Assembly: GCA_026936325.1 (NCBI GenBank)
Contig: JAPTHN010000008.1
Location: 51,377,706 to 51,441,705 of the forward strand
Length of the DNA: 64,000 nucleotides
DNA from: Platynereis dumerilii
Taxonomy: Eukaryota > Annelida > Polychaeta > Phyllodocida > Nereididae
Reading direction: 5' to 3'
The notes beneath the pieces were generated by a model. It searched no databases and had not been told where the DNA came from. It was given only the letters and a program-made list of their open reading frames with translations. This document shows, one piece after another, positions 45,694 through 57,960 of this stretch (the stretch's first letter is position 1; each line of letters opens with the position of its first letter). The translations under genes were made by a program, and so were the position numbers.

Positions 45694-48600
45694 GCCTATC
45701 TCAAAAATAATGAAGCCAAAGTGTGACATGACCATCAAAATATTAAAATGTATTTTTGTATGAAATGACCTGAGCATATTGTAAAGAACATATTTAAGTT
45801 CCAGAAACTATATTGGCCATGGCGCTTTGATGAGTGGAAATAATTGATAACAGCTGAATTTTTACAGAATTTTTAAAAGTTTGTTTATCATGGCAGTGAA
45901 ACATAACTGGGCTGAATGGTAATTTGTCATGAACTTCAATCCGTTTTCTTTATTTGACAACAACTGGCACATTTTTAAAAGTCTTCCGGTCGATTGTCAT
46001 TCAAATACACCAAATGGGTCAAAATTTGGTAAAGCTGAAATTCTTGTCTCCAGTGTCTTAGAGCAATTCACACGGACATGAATGTACATGCAAGGTTTGT
46101 GGTGGTCATTTGCATTAGAGCAACATATCGGCAAAAAAATTGGCACAGAAAATGTATGGCAGACAACTTTTATCCCTTCCAAAAATTGAATGAAAGTGCC
46201 CTACCCCCCTGAAAATGGCCTGTCTCCACTAGCATTTTCCTTCACAAATCACCTCAAATAATTTAACTTGTCATCTTAATCCACCTCATTTGCACCTCAA
46301 ATTGAACCTTGACCAACACCCTTTCAAATACTAAAACAAGTGGCTTGACTGATATTGTTACCCAAGAAGAGGGGGCTCTTGTGCCTTTGTCTCCAATCTC
46401 ATGTCATTAACGTCACACCCAGTGATTTTTCTCATAAAAAATCAACCGACAAACATTTTTTTATACCACTTCAATTTTGATGATCTTTAGGAATCCTAGC
46501 AGCTGACTGAATCAGCTGCAAGTCCATAAACTGCACAGAATATAGATAATTACACTATTTATACCAAAATGTCAGTTGTCCTACCTTGATTTGTCATTTA
46601 CAAACGCCCTCCTGGCTAATTTTGGCAAAAAAAAAGTATATCTGGACAAAAATCACTGTGGAACTTGCTTTGGTGTACACAAGTCTTAATGTAAGCCAAG
46701 ATTGGCATCACATAATGTATTCACTGGTGCAAGGAAATATTCGTTTAAAATTATCATTAACATCACATGTCATTAACGAACATGGTTTTAATAAACTATG
46801 TGTGATTCTAATGGCAATTTTGGCGCTATCACTCTAAAATCCCAATGGAAGTGACACTAGTCATTGGCAAATGTGACGTCACATGCATTTTGGAAGTCCT
46901 GATTTATTTGCACAGTTGCAGCAGGATACCACTTCAGTAAGCTTCCTGGGTGCAGCATACATATAAAAACAATAAAATTTCTAACATTTTTCCAATAATG
47001 TTTGCACTTATGATATATTACTAACTTATAATTAAGAGGCTCAAGAGTAATTTACCAGCGATTAGTGTCACAAGCGTCATATTTTGTCATTAACGTCACG
47101 ATTCACAGGTCAAAAATAGCTAATTTTGGGGCGTTTATTGCTTGATTTGAAGTTTAAAAAGTGTTACACAGGATCTTTTTTCACAGGAATCATTTGGCAT
47201 GTGTACAGTTTAGTAACTAAAAAGAGTTTGGCGTGCTGAAATCCAGTAGTGTGAAAGAAAAACATAATGAAAGTGTAGAAAAAATGAAAAATGTAATTAT
47301 TTGCCACTTATTTTGATTATGGTTGCTGTCAGGCAGATAGCAGTACTCTTTTTATTATATGATTGTTCTGTCTGTACCTCATACTACCTCTGCATTAGTG
47401 CAGGTGGTATGATTGTGTTAATTTTGAGAAATATAGGGGGTTTTTACAGCGTGATGTTAATGACGCCTAAAAGCAGTACCCTGGTATTTACCTCCACTGC
47501 ACATAAAAACTGTGCTTCCTGACCCTTGGACATCAAAGTACAATGAAAGGTGATTGTTTTACCTAGAAAAATAAATCGAAAGGAGCTCCTTTAATCCTGC
47601 TTTCAAATCAACTTTTTGCCTGACTGAAATTTCACCCTTTTCAAATTTTGACCCAAATATAGTTTGAGAAACACCCAATTTTTCGAAATTTTTCAGAAAT
47701 TTCTTTTCAAAACTTACATATATTAACCCAACAAGCATATTTTTTTCGTTTAGAATGATTTTAACTGCCCTATGTTATGCGTCTATATGTGGGCTTCAAA
47801 TTGATACCAAATAAGTGCCACCGAAGTGAATGTCTGCTCAGCAAATAATGATAGAAGTGTGATTTTTTGCCCATTTTTCAACATAAAAAGCTGATTTTAA
47901 GTACTGGTGTGATATGAATCTTCAGAAAATGTTCTGGTTTTGAATCGATTTTATATTAATTATCAATCATAACCCGGGGTAAAATACAACCATTTACAAA
48001 ATAAAAAATATTTTGTTACTGTTTATTGCCTTTTTAGACAATTTGGCCCCAAATTTTAAAGAATGCTCCATAAATGTTAAAAATCTTTGTAATTCGGCAA
48101 TGAAACGTACTCCAACTATTGAAATTAATTGTTAATTTTCACTCCAAATAATATTAGAATGATCGCTTCACTGTTTGTCAGAAAAAAAATTGAATACAAT
48201 CAAAATTTTTCAGAGCGTTACGCGTGCGACGAACATAACTTTTGAATTTAATCACCAGAAACCAGTCAAAAACTTGGGTTAGTTCATAGATAAATAAAAC
48301 TTCATAGATGTACTATATTTTGAGCCAATCCAGATTAAAAACAGAGCTTTCATAGCTCTGTACCATTTGAAAGTACTCTCGGCGTTACGCGTGCGACACA
48401 TTCACCTTTCCAGCTATTCATTGGAATTTTTCTACGAACTAGATTTTCCAGAATCATAAAAAGCTCCAAAACAACTAAGTAGATGTAATACTAGATCTCA
48501 ATGGCAAAAAGATTCAACTGAAATATGCTAAAGGGAAACTAGAGCATTTCTGATCAGGAACATTCAAATTTGACTCAATTTTACAAAGTCAACCTTTGAA

Positions 48601-48979
48601 CCCAAATAACTCAATCATGTCAAAACAAGTGGATGGAAGTGTTTGTTTCAATGGATTTATGAAGCCTGGGGATGTGGAGATTCCAAAAAGTAAAAGGAAA
48701 TAGCAATGGAACATGTCAAACTTTGTAAATTTAAAGAATTCATCAGGTGAAAAAGTCTATGTCACGCTAAATAAGTGAAAAAATGCATGTTTTCCGATAT
48801 ACTTTCATCTCTATCTCAATAACCTTTTGACGAATTGCCATGAAATTTTCAGGATTTTGGCATAAGAATGTATTTAAGGCAAGACTGTAATATGAAGTTG
48901 TTTCATACTGCTGTTATCAAAATTTGTGACCCTCAGTGAAAACCAGCTGTGTGGCTTCATTATTTTTGAGATAGGCCAA
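45694..48979. mobile_element. 3.3-kb DNA element, 4-bp target duplication AACA
   Basis: The ends GGCCTATCTCAAAAATAATG and its complement lie between AACA repeats. The uninterrupted site is at about 36780-36805 in unit 2. Inside are repeated words: GTCATTAACGTCAC several times in 46400-47100, and GCGTTACGCGTGCGAC twice (about 48216 and 48381). No coding frame of transposase size is present, so it is non-autonomous or decayed. The superfamily is not clear. Confidence 0.7.
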
Positions 48980-49640
48980 CAGGGAAATTTTCACTGCGTT
49001 GTATTGTTGGATTTGATGAATGGACAGCTTCTAGAATTGCTTTAAATATGTGGCAAATGAATTACCACACGGTTCTACATCTTTGTGCACTTCAAATATG
49101 ATACACTTAGCAAAATTAGTCAATTTTATTACAGTTTCATCAAGGTTCTGTTCCAACAAAGAGTTCCACTTCGCTCTTCATAGCCACTTAACTGTAAAAC
49201 TGATTATTCTCTCCGATTAAATTACTTGCAGTTTATTCGCCGCTATGCACACTTACTTACAACTTGGAATCTTGGATACAACTTCAAAGTGTTTTGGAGA
49301 CATTATGTGGCGTGTGATATGATTGCTTTGCCATTTGGTCAAAAGCATCTCACGAGTTAATTCCCAGACCTCATAACTTGTTTTTGATTCCATCCAATGA
49401 AAGTCTATCAGAAATGATTGCACACATCTCTGCGAAGGTGTGATAATTTTAATTCATCATATTAGTGACATTGTGTACACAGTTTGATCTTAATCTTTAA
49501 TATCAAAGTGAATTATAAGAATGACTCAGTCATCAAAAGCATCTAACCCTTTCACACATAAAGTCACCGGAGCAGAAAAATAATTAGTTTTCTAAAATAG
49601 ATCACTGACAAAATCAGAAAGCTCCATAATCATGAATATT
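48980..49640. repeat. Channel 3' flank and GPCR upstream region (unit 3)
   Basis: It continues the alignment with unit 2 (36800-37440), including ATGAATGGACAGCT, AAATTACTTGCAGTTTATTC and TCACACATAAAGTCACC. No gene. Confidence 0.75.
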
Positions 49641-49769
49641 TTTTGAAGACTTGAACTCTGGAGCTTCTTTCGTTTCGATTGGCTGCCCCAATGAGCTATT
49701 CATGCATACATTAACAACGTTAGCTAATAGGAAACTGTTTCCACCCCAGAAGCCAATTGGAATAAAGTA

Positions 49770-50005
49770 TGAATGTTGTATATAACTTATATACAACTAA
49801 TAATTCAAAGTCCACAGATCTACACGTGATGGGTCCTTATATAATATGTGCAGTCTTCTTAGAGTCTGAGGTTTGGAACATTCAGCTTCAAATTGCAATA
49901 TATAATTATATTCAATTAATGAATTCTATTGACAATTGAAGATGAATCAACAGACATATTAATTTTACCACTCTGGTGCTACTAAGCAAGGCTTGTTAAT
50001 ATAAG
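49770..50005 (+). pseudogene. Rearranged promoter and first exon of GPCR pseudogene (unit 3)
   Basis: The exon body from GTCTGAGGTTTGGAACATTC to ATAAG/GTATG (50005) matches unit 2. Before it, about 60 bases that in unit 2 hold the TATA box and start site appear here in reverse complement and in two pieces: CTTATATACAACTAATAAT, then TCAAAGTCCACAGATCTACA and on to CCTTATATA. A forward GTTGTATATAA stub remains on the left. Confidence 0.8.
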
Positions 50006-50256
50006 GTATGTAATTATCTACTACTCTTAATTAATAATGAAGTATGCATCACACACTATTATGGGACACTAACACAGTAACAGGAAGAAATTTAAGTACA
50101 AACTCAGACTTTTTTTAATTATTTGTGCTTGCTAAAAAAGTATTCCAAAATTGAAACATATTGAAAGTTGAATATGTATTCACAACAAACTATTTTTTCC
50201 AATTATGCTGGTTTAATTTTGACAACTTCATATTCCTTCATTTCAGCATTTCTATT

Positions 50257-51334
50257 GTGGGTGATCGGTGGCTATCCACTGTTATGGATGGCTTGTCCAC
50301 AGAGGAAGGAACTGCATTAATAATACACCTATTGAATATAAAATTGCAGCTATTTTATTCAGATATTATGCAATTGTCTTGCTTATAATTGAACTATTTG
50401 GTTATACTATGATATTTCTTGTCTTTTCTCGTTAGGGTATCAAAGGATCAGTGACATCATTTCTATTTCGTATGCTTGCTGTTGCCGATACCTTTGTTTG
50501 TCTTGTTACTAATATCCCAGAAGTTATGTTGGAGTTAGCTGGTACGGATGCTGCATATGCAACAGACCCACAGTGTAAGGTGCATGGTTATATATTCTTT
50601 GCAGGGAAAACTTATGGTGTTTGGGCTCTATTGCGCATTGTCCTTTAACGGTTTATTGGGATAACATTCCCTCATAAAGCTTCTTCATTACTAACCTTCA
50701 AGCTTGCTAAAATGTCAATGGGTGTTCTTTTGATTATTTTCTACTCTTTATATGCTCCCTTGCTATTTGTCATGTCAGCTACCGAGATTTATGACACATT
50801 TGGTAATATCATAAATTACTATTGTGAGGTGTCCTCAGCAAATTTACCATATTTTGTTCTGAAGTTCTTCCCGCGGTTTGATTTGTTGATGTACTGTGTC
50901 ATACCATTTATCCTATGATAATTGCCAACATCTGCATCGTATACAAACTGGTATTTTCAAGCAGGATGAGACAAGAAACTACCAGAGACTCATCCCAATC
51001 GGATGTCCGAGGCACGACAATCATGCTGCTTGGTATATCTTTTGGTTTCATAATCTGCACTGGCCCATACAACGCCATTAGTTATATTTACACAGTGTAT
51101 GGCACAAGCAGCCCTAAACATTATCTATTTGGCGCCTTTGCTTCTGTATTAGTCAACATGAACCACTGCATCAACTTCTACATCTATTGCTTAACTGGAA
51201 CTCGCTTCAGAAGAGAGGTGCGCAAAATGTTTGGATGTCATGAACCGAACAATACAACATTAAGTACTGTGAGAACTGGTGTTACTAGCAGATCAGATAC
51301 TGTTAGTGCTAAAGCATGTACTGTTGGAACTTAA
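50257..51334 (+). pseudogene. GPCR pseudogene (unit 3)
   Basis: It is a close copy of the unit 2 receptor over the full coding exon and 3' flank. The start ATG is GTG (50257-50259), a base is lost near 50312, TAG interrupts at 50433-50435, TAA at 50646-50648 replaces the GAA of ERF, and a base is lost near 50912. The remainder to the shared C-terminus (TKACTVGT equivalent AKACTVGT) and TAA is well preserved. AATAAA follows at about 51424. With five separate lesions it cannot encode the receptor. Confidence 0.92.
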
Positions 51335-51948
51335 TGGATATTGGGAGCATGAGGAATAGAATCTCGGATTTGATGATCTTGACTGATCGACAGCTTCCGA
51401 CAAGTGAAATTGAACTTGATATAATAAACAACTAATAAGTCAATTTTTGCTCATAGGAAGTTCCGAATGACGCTTTCTGAAATCCACTTTCTCATACTGG
51501 TCACTGACATCAGAGTAGAGAATTGCTAGGTATCATTGGAGTGAACAAGATATTTGATTGTGAAAGTGGATGTTCCTAATTCATGTGTTCTTTAGAGTGA
51601 CTTTCCTATTCAAATTGAGACCGCAATTGACAGTCTACAAAACAACATTTTCAGTATCCCGTATGGAACAATATTCAAAATACCATCTAAAAGATTCTAA
51701 CTGGTATAATTTAATATAATATATATAATAATAACGATACAAATGTCTTATAAATGTTGTAAAGCATTCACAGTTGTTGTTGTTGTTTCTTTTCATCATG
51801 TTTTGCTCATCCGGAATATGACCACAGAGAAAAATGCAGGAGTTGAAAAGGATCCAGAAAGGGACCACTCTTAATCTAACAAGCGTATATTATATCAGGC
51901 AGATGATAAGGATGAGGATAAGGATGAATTTTATTTCATTTTGTTTAA

Positions 51949-51952
<4 letters not shown>

Positions 51953-51978
<26 letters not shown>
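51953..51978. repeat. TA microsatellite
   Basis: Thirteen TA units in the GPCR 3' flank of unit 3, where unit 2 has an A-rich stretch. Confidence 0.9.
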
Positions 51979-51979
<1 letters not shown>

Positions 51980-52319
51980 AGCCAAAGGCTGGTCACTGAA
52001 GTGCAATAATATTATATACAAGTGTAAATGAGGAGTAAAAGTGAGAAGACTTTGTCGCCTGAAATTTTCAGCAGACCTTCTTGAGCAAAATTCCAGTTGC
52101 TCTCTGTCCTCCAGCTTATCAATCTACCCTCATGAGTGCCCAGAACTGGACTTTGACCCATACCTTATTTCTTTGCACTGCAATTTATTTTCGTTTAATC
52201 AGCTAAGAATATAGGCACATACAAGCAGTTTTATGGGAGAACCCCAATCCGATGGAAAAAAACCACAGTTTTAATTTCAAACTTTTGTCCAGCAGTATGA
52301 TCCATCAATCAATATATAT

Positions 52320-52628
52320 GGGGCCAAGCAGATCAGGTGTTTGCTTCATACATGCATCCAGGCCATTTGCAGGTTGAGGGTCTGAATCAAGCCATGGCAT
52401 GGAGGAGCTGGGCAGATCCTCCTGAAACTACGTCTGCCTCACCCCACCCAGGTGCAGAGGCAGACTGTACTGGTCCCTCTGCATTTCAAGCCTCCGTCAT
52501 TGCTTCTTCTTCTCATTGGACTTCCCTCTGTGTTAGGAGCACCCCAACTGATGGATGGCGTGGTGCTTTTGTTCAAGCAAGGGGCGGGGGAGGAAGCAGT
52601 CTGGTCTCAGACTGGTGCAGTGGATAAT
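52320..52628 (+). mobile_element. SINE-like repeat (unit 3 copy)
   Basis: It duplicates 41590-41850 plus 45347-45405 without the hAT-like insertion, so it is the reference for that empty site. It closes unit 3. The open frames through it in both units are shadows of the repeat. Confidence 0.5.
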
Positions 52629-52629
52629 T

Positions 52630-52875
52630 GGCTGGGTTTTGCCGTATGAATATTTATTAGCCAAAGTGCCTAATGTTCTAACTTTATGTAAGTTTTAATT
52701 TGTGAATATCTATTAGCCAAACAGCTTAATGTTTGTTACTTTATGCTGGGTTTAGCTGTAAGAATATTTATTAGCCAAAGAGTTTAATGTTCTTACTTCA
52801 TGCTGGTTTTACTGTATGAATATTTATTAGCCAAAGAGCTTAATGTTCTTACTTTATGCTGGGTTTTGCTGTATG
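52630..52875 (+). repeat. 57-bp minisatellite, left part
   Basis: Units containing GCTGGGTTTTGCTGTATGAA and TATTTATTAGCCAAAGAG recur at about 57-base steps (52630, 52687, 52744, 52801, 52857). The array resumes at 54419-54500 after an inserted element. Confidence 0.85.
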
Positions 52876-54418
52876 TACTCCGGGTCGTTTCATCATCAGG
52901 TATTTTTATCATCAATTTTATTGGGTCTATTCATCATAAAATTTGGACCATTCATCTTCGATTTTTGGACCATTCATCATCAATTTTTGGTGCATTCATC
53001 ATCAAAATTTTGGCTGTTTCATCATCCTTTTTTAACCTTTCACCATCCCAATTATTGGCTGATTCATCATCAATTTTTTTAATTTAGTTACTATATGTAT
53101 AAACATTGCAAACATGACTAATACATGATATGGAAAAAATTATGTATTATCAGGGTGGGTCATGCAAAAAAAAACTATTTCATTTTTGAAAGGCATTTGC
53201 AATTTTTGCTGAGGTTGACATTTTCTTTGAAATCACATGAACCAAAAAAATATGTTGTTTTAATCAAAACCAAAGTTATAAATTAAAGGTATATATAGGG
53301 ATAAAAAAATTCTGCTTTAATTGTACTGTCCAAGAGTCAGAAAGCACACTCTGAAAAATAAATTCATGCAAAACCCTGAGTGGTTTTTGAGCTTGTCCTC
53401 CATATCAATCTAACTGTGGAAATACCGCACAGTTGTATTTTCATGAATGCGGTAGGTTTTAGGGCAAAACAGACTTCTATGCAAAAAGCCTTCTAGTAAT
53501 CCAAAAATCTAATTTTGTTCAAATTTTTAGAATGGATGGCTTTTCATGAATCACTTGGTAACAGAATCGCAATCTAATGAGTGTATTTTAACAACGTATT
53601 ACTAAAAGATGTGATTTGAGAAATTCTGACTTTGAGATCTGTTCTTACATTACTATTAAAGTTGCCCTGAATGATAAAATCCATCTCTAAATTCGGGCTA
53701 ATTTCTCTGTATTATAACATGAACTTGTGATCCTTATTATTTCTGAATATTTTTTTTAAGAATTTCTTTGAATAAGCTAATCGTTTAGTTATTTCCTTTT
53801 CTTTTTCTTGATAGTGCCTCCCACCTCCAGCACACCCATTATAGATGACGTCACAATGACCATTGTTATCAGTATATTGTTACAAGTTAACTAATTCACA
53901 CAATGGTGATGACGTCACAAAGCAGATAGCAAGCAACACTGCTGATTTATTTCCGTGCGTACCCGAAATAAATCTAGGGGTCATTTAGTGCATTTGTTGG
54001 GTCATTTCAATGAGAAAAAATGATTCTACAGTAAAGAAATTTTACAAGCTGGATGAGACAAGCATGCTACACAAGATTCTGTAAAAATTAGAGATAATTT
54101 TTGTCCAATCCCATCTATCATTCTGAGTAACTTTAACTTAACTTTTGGACAAGCTGAGTGTCTGTTGCCACCCCCATTGAATTGTTTCAACTAATGTAGT
54201 AGTCAATTCAGTGCAATCTCACACCAAAATACTGAAGACGGACTTGATGATGAGGGATATTGGGGGTGATGAAATGACCTAATTAAGGATGATGAAAGGA
54301 CTTTTTTATGGATGATGAAAAGACCAATGAATTGATGATGAAACAACTTTGCGGTGATGGTGAATGGACCAAAAATATTTGATGATGAAAGGACCTGATG
54401 ATGAAAAAACCATTTACC
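52876..54418. mobile_element. DNA element whose inverted arms are tandem TTCATCATCA repeats
   Basis: It is flanked by the 8-bp duplication GCTGTATG and inserted in the 57-bp minisatellite. The left arm (52885-53085) is about eight units of 22-25 bp centred on TTCATCATCA; the right arm (54240-54410) is the same in reverse. The ends GGTCGTTTCATCATCAGG and CCTGATGATGAAAAAACC are near-complements. The 1.1-kb core contains GATGACGTCACAA twice and no transposase. The 8-bp duplication fits hAT-like or P-like families, but the terminal sequence is unfamiliar. Confidence 0.78.
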
Positions 54419-54500
54419 GCTGTATGAATATCTACTAGCCACAGACCATAATGTTCTTACTTTATGCTGGGTTTTACTGTGTGAATATTTATTAAGAGAT
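54419..54500 (+). repeat. 57-bp minisatellite, right part
   Basis: It continues the array of 52630-52875 from GCTGTATGAATATC to about TATTTATTAAGAG. Confidence 0.8.
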
Positions 54501-55312
54501 TCATGCACACTCTACGCATGGCTCATTAAATTAGCTTTATAACATTACATTAACGTCAAGAGCCACAAAGAAACTTTTCTTGACTGAACGTCAGAGGTTC
54601 TATAGGTTTTATTGGCTTCCAAAATGAGTTACGCATGCAATATTGGCGTCATTCACCATTTGGAAACATTTCAATATCCAGGAGCCTTTTAGAAATCTCT
54701 GCTACCTGAGAAAAAATACCTCTATGAACCTAATTCCAGCAAGCTAATTTCAAATCTGAAATGGAAATTCTCTAGAATGTCATGATTTTGAGTTATGCCA
54801 AAGTCGATATTCAGCAAAGAGCTAATCACCAGAAGAGCATTTTGCGTGTAAAAGAAATGTGCTGTGCACTCTAAAATATTTGAAATTAAGCGTATGCTAG
54901 TATTTACATAAGTCAGTTTGATATGCTTCTTTTGCAAAATTCCAGTTTGTGGGAGAACAATTTATCTGACTTGAAACTACATTGTACTTGCAAATTGAAG
55001 TTATTCCACAAGGAATTATGTATATTGTGGCTGGGAATTAATTATAAATTAGTTAGATTTGAACTCAAATTAATAGAGTGAGGTGGATCATTATGGTTAA
55101 ATGTGACTTTATTCTTTACGGTTAAATTCCCTTTTGTTTCACAATTAGTTATAAAAAACCCTTGAACCTTCAAACTTATATAAGCCACGAAGAATCCTGT
55201 GTAGATTATGCCGAATTCATGCAGATTGGCAGCCTCAATAAATACTACTATTATACTACTATGTTAAATTCAAATTTATTTTCTTTATCAACATTAATTT
55301 TCTTTTAAATAG
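54501..55312. other. Intergenic, no gene recognised
   Basis: AT-rich sequence leading to the channel exon relic. If unit 4 once had more channel exons they would have been here; none is recognisable. Confidence 0.4.
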
Positions 55313-55399
55313 GAGGGTGTCTTCTGATTTGCCCGATTCTGTTGCTTGTGAACCTGGATCATGTGTACCAAACAGACTTCTCAGGTATCTCATTCATAG
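55313..55399 (+). pseudogene. Channel M2 exon relic (unit 4)
   Basis: The 87-bp exon has the same length and phase as 3594-3680 and reads LLICPILLLVNLDHVYQTDF and SGISFI. The acceptor AG is present, but the donor has become TGAAAG in place of GTAAGT. No neighbouring channel exon is seen, and the downstream sequence turns into unrelated repeat (GGGTCATTCCATGTCAAATG). Confidence 0.85.
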
Positions 55400-56154
55400 T
55401 GAAAGATATTATATTATGGGTCATTCCATGTCAAATGGACCAAAATTAGGTAACTTTCCATGGGTGGGTCTTCAAAAAAATTTCAATTATTTTTATTAAG
55501 TGTGTCTAACTACATAAAGGAGATATGCAAAACGATTCAAGCCAATTCTTAATAGTTTTCAAGTTACAGCCATATGAAGATGGGGTAGTAAGTATTTTAA
55601 AATTTAACTTCAGCAAAGCCTTCAGTGAATAAAGCAGACACGCCCCCAAAGATGGCCAATGAAGAGGCCTTCACACATGTTATGCAAATGAGGGCGATTT
55701 TGCTGTTTCTCGCACTTTCGCAAGGGTTACAGATGTGATTCTTACACAGATAGATAGATCTTTCTTTAAAATGATGGGTCGCACGCCCCTGAGAAGTTAA
55801 TTGCCGGTAAACTTTTGAACTGGGGAAGAATGCTGGTCGTTGATTGGTCTAGACGCTTGTTACGTAAATCTATGATAATATGAGGCGATGGAAAGATTCG
55901 TCTGGGGTAGATTCTCTGGGTGTAAAATTTGCCCTCGCGACTGCTTTTTTCCAGATCTACCTGTCTTGCAAATGCTCCTACTCATCCAATTTTCAGTGTA
56001 TCATCATGGAACTTGGTAATCAAATTAAGGAGAATATTTTCAACATATCTTCATCTTTTTTGGAATATCAGATCATCATACAAGGCACACGGCCTGTCCA
56101 AACTTTAAGAAAAACTGTGTTCATGCAGCTTTTTAGTAAATTTTATCTCCTTTG
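55400..56154. other. Intergenic, possible transposon end
   Basis: GGGTCATTCCATGTCAA at 55418 resembles a transposon terminus but no partner end was found. The 101-codon frame at 55880 has no recognised domain. Confidence 0.3.
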
Positions 56155-56790
56155 CCACTTGACATACATATTCAAAATTGAGTAAATATACTCTCAATGA
56201 GGAGGACTAACCTCCGAAAAATAATTGAGCTTGTCACTTTAATGAATCGAAAGTTACGGCTGCCTAAACATGGCACATCATGTAATACATGTATGCCAGC
56301 ATGTTCATTGTTCAGGCTACCGGATGAGCATGTAGCACAGGTGGTACAAACCTGCAAATTTTTTTATAGACACCTTATCATGTCAACTGTCTGTGATACA
56401 AAGATGGTTAATGTACCCTTTCTCAAAATATTTTATTTAAGGCCATTTGTATAATTTTACCCTCGAAATATGGCACTAATCTGCATGCAGGTTTAGGCAA
56501 TTTTTATCAACCTAACTACTCAACATACATAATCCAAAATGTGGTAGACATTCTCTCAGTAAGAAGGAATAGTACAAGAAAAAAATACAAGCCTGTCACT
56601 GTACTGGATCAGAAGTTACGGAAGGTTAAACTTGGCAGGTCATGCAATATCGCAATATGCTCAGGCCACTAAAGGAGCATGCCAGAACAGGTGGTAAAAA
56701 TCTGAAAAATTTTTTTAAATGCCTAAAATATGATATAAACTGCATCTGTGCAAAGAAGATTAATGTACCCCTTCTCAAAATATGTCACCA
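56155..56790 (+). repeat. Diverged tandem repeat, period about 360 bp
   Basis: Two copies (about 56155-56450 and 56515-56790) share blocks such as AAGTTACGG, ATCATGTAAT / GTCATGCAAT, ACAGGTGGTA and TTAATGTACCC followed by TTCTCAAAATAT. The identity is moderate, so the duplication is old. Confidence 0.65.
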
Positions 56791-57190
56791 TTAATTTTGA
56801 CATTGTCTACACAATGTGATCTTAATCTTTAACATCAAAGGGGAATAATAAGAATGACTGAAGCCATCAAAAGCATCAAAGCCTTTCACACATAAAGGCC
56901 CCAGGGAAGAAAAACATTTAGGTGTCTGAAGAACATCCCAGGCAGCAATGAAAATCTGCATATATGAATATTTATAAGCCAATGACTTGACTTTCGGAGC
57001 ATCAACAGTTGGTCTGGCTCATTCAATGAGCTTTATGCACGCATAAACTTTTTCAAACAACTTCTTCAAAACTGTGAAGCATCTGCAGTTAGTGGCTCTT
57101 CCAAAGGTTATACACGTATACATTAATGTCGTTAGCCATTAGAAAAGCGTATCAACTTCAGGAACCAATTGGAGTTAAGTTTAATCTAAT
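56790..57190. repeat. GPCR upstream flank (unit 4)
   Basis: It aligns with 37260-37640 and 49470-49770 (GATCTTAATCTTTAACATCA, CATCAAAAGCATCAAAGCC, TTTCACACATAAAG). It places a fourth cassette here. Confidence 0.7.
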
Positions 57191-57199
57191 GCAACATCG

Positions 57200-57349
57200 T
57201 ATAAAAGGATCCAGCAGGCATCAGTCTGCGGACTAGTGCTTTCCAGTCAGAGTAGGAGGATTGAAATACTCCATATTATATTTTGATAATTGATAGAGAA
57301 TCAAACATTTTTCTGGCTTCACATTATTATTCGGACTTTTTAATAACAG
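57200..57349 (+). promoter_or_regulatory. TATA promoter and first exon of a GPCR cassette (unit 4)
   Basis: TATAAAAGG at 57200-57208 is the best TATA of the array, followed by a leader related to units 2 and 3 and a strong donor CAG/GTAAGC (57349/57350). The next acceptor with a GPCR coding exon is at 63137-63139, 5.8 kb away. However, sequence from the GPCR downstream flank already appears at 57600, so this promoter may belong to a unit whose coding exon was deleted. Confidence 0.5.
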
Positions 57350-57599
57350 GTAAGCTTATATTTGCTGGTAATCAATGATTTATACAATATTATGTATCAT
57401 TCAAATTTTAGATAGAAATAATTGCAATCTTCAGTTTTGACTCAAGAGCAAAACTAAAGATTGTGCTTTGTGGATGTCTGCACTGTCATTGAAAAGTTTG
57501 GTTACAAAGTTTTATGCTGCACTTTGATTTGTGATAACTTTATTCCATTGATTATACACTGCCATTTGTGCCAAACATAGCGATATATAAAAACCTTCT

Positions 57600-57960
57600 T
57601 TGTACTGCGATATATTTTCTTTTAATAAAATAAGAATATGTGCACCTACAAGCAGTTTTACAGGAGAACCCTAAGGCCACACATAATTGATCTTTAGCTT
57701 CTCGGATTCGTCTCAAGGCACTTTTTCTAGGGTCGGTCGGTAGGACAAAAAAAAAAAATTTATAAAGTCAACAAAAAAAAATTTTGTTTTTTTTTCAATT
57801 TTTTTTTTCCATCGGCAGGAAATCTACTGTGTCGGCGGGTCCGCGAAGCTAAGAATCAATTATGTGTGGCCTAATCCGATGGAGAAAAAACGCAGTTTTC
57901 ATTTCAAACTTTAGTCCAGCAGTATAGATCTGATATGTAAATGCCAAAGCATGACGACGG
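57600..57960 (+). repeat. GPCR downstream flank (unit 4), split by MITE
   Basis: CACCTACAAGCAGTTTTA and TAATCCGATGGAGAAAAAA match the region 41440-41560 of unit 2 that lies well after the GPCR. The GPCR coding exon expected between 57350 and 57600 is missing. Confidence 0.7.
57675..57871. mobile_element. PIF/Harbinger-like MITE, TAA target duplication
   Basis: The 197-bp element starts GGCCACACATAATTGATCTT and ends with the near-complement, between TAA and TAA. Units 2 and 3 show the empty site (AACCCCAATCCGATGG). Three-base TWA duplications and GG termini fit PIF/Harbinger. The interior is A/T homopolymer-rich. Confidence 0.75.

Noticed and set aside
52800-53087. His/Ser/Phe-rich frames in the 52.8-53.1 kb region and the minus-strand frame at 54203-54508
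   Set aside because: They are read-outs of the tandem TTCATCATCA repeats in the transposon arms.
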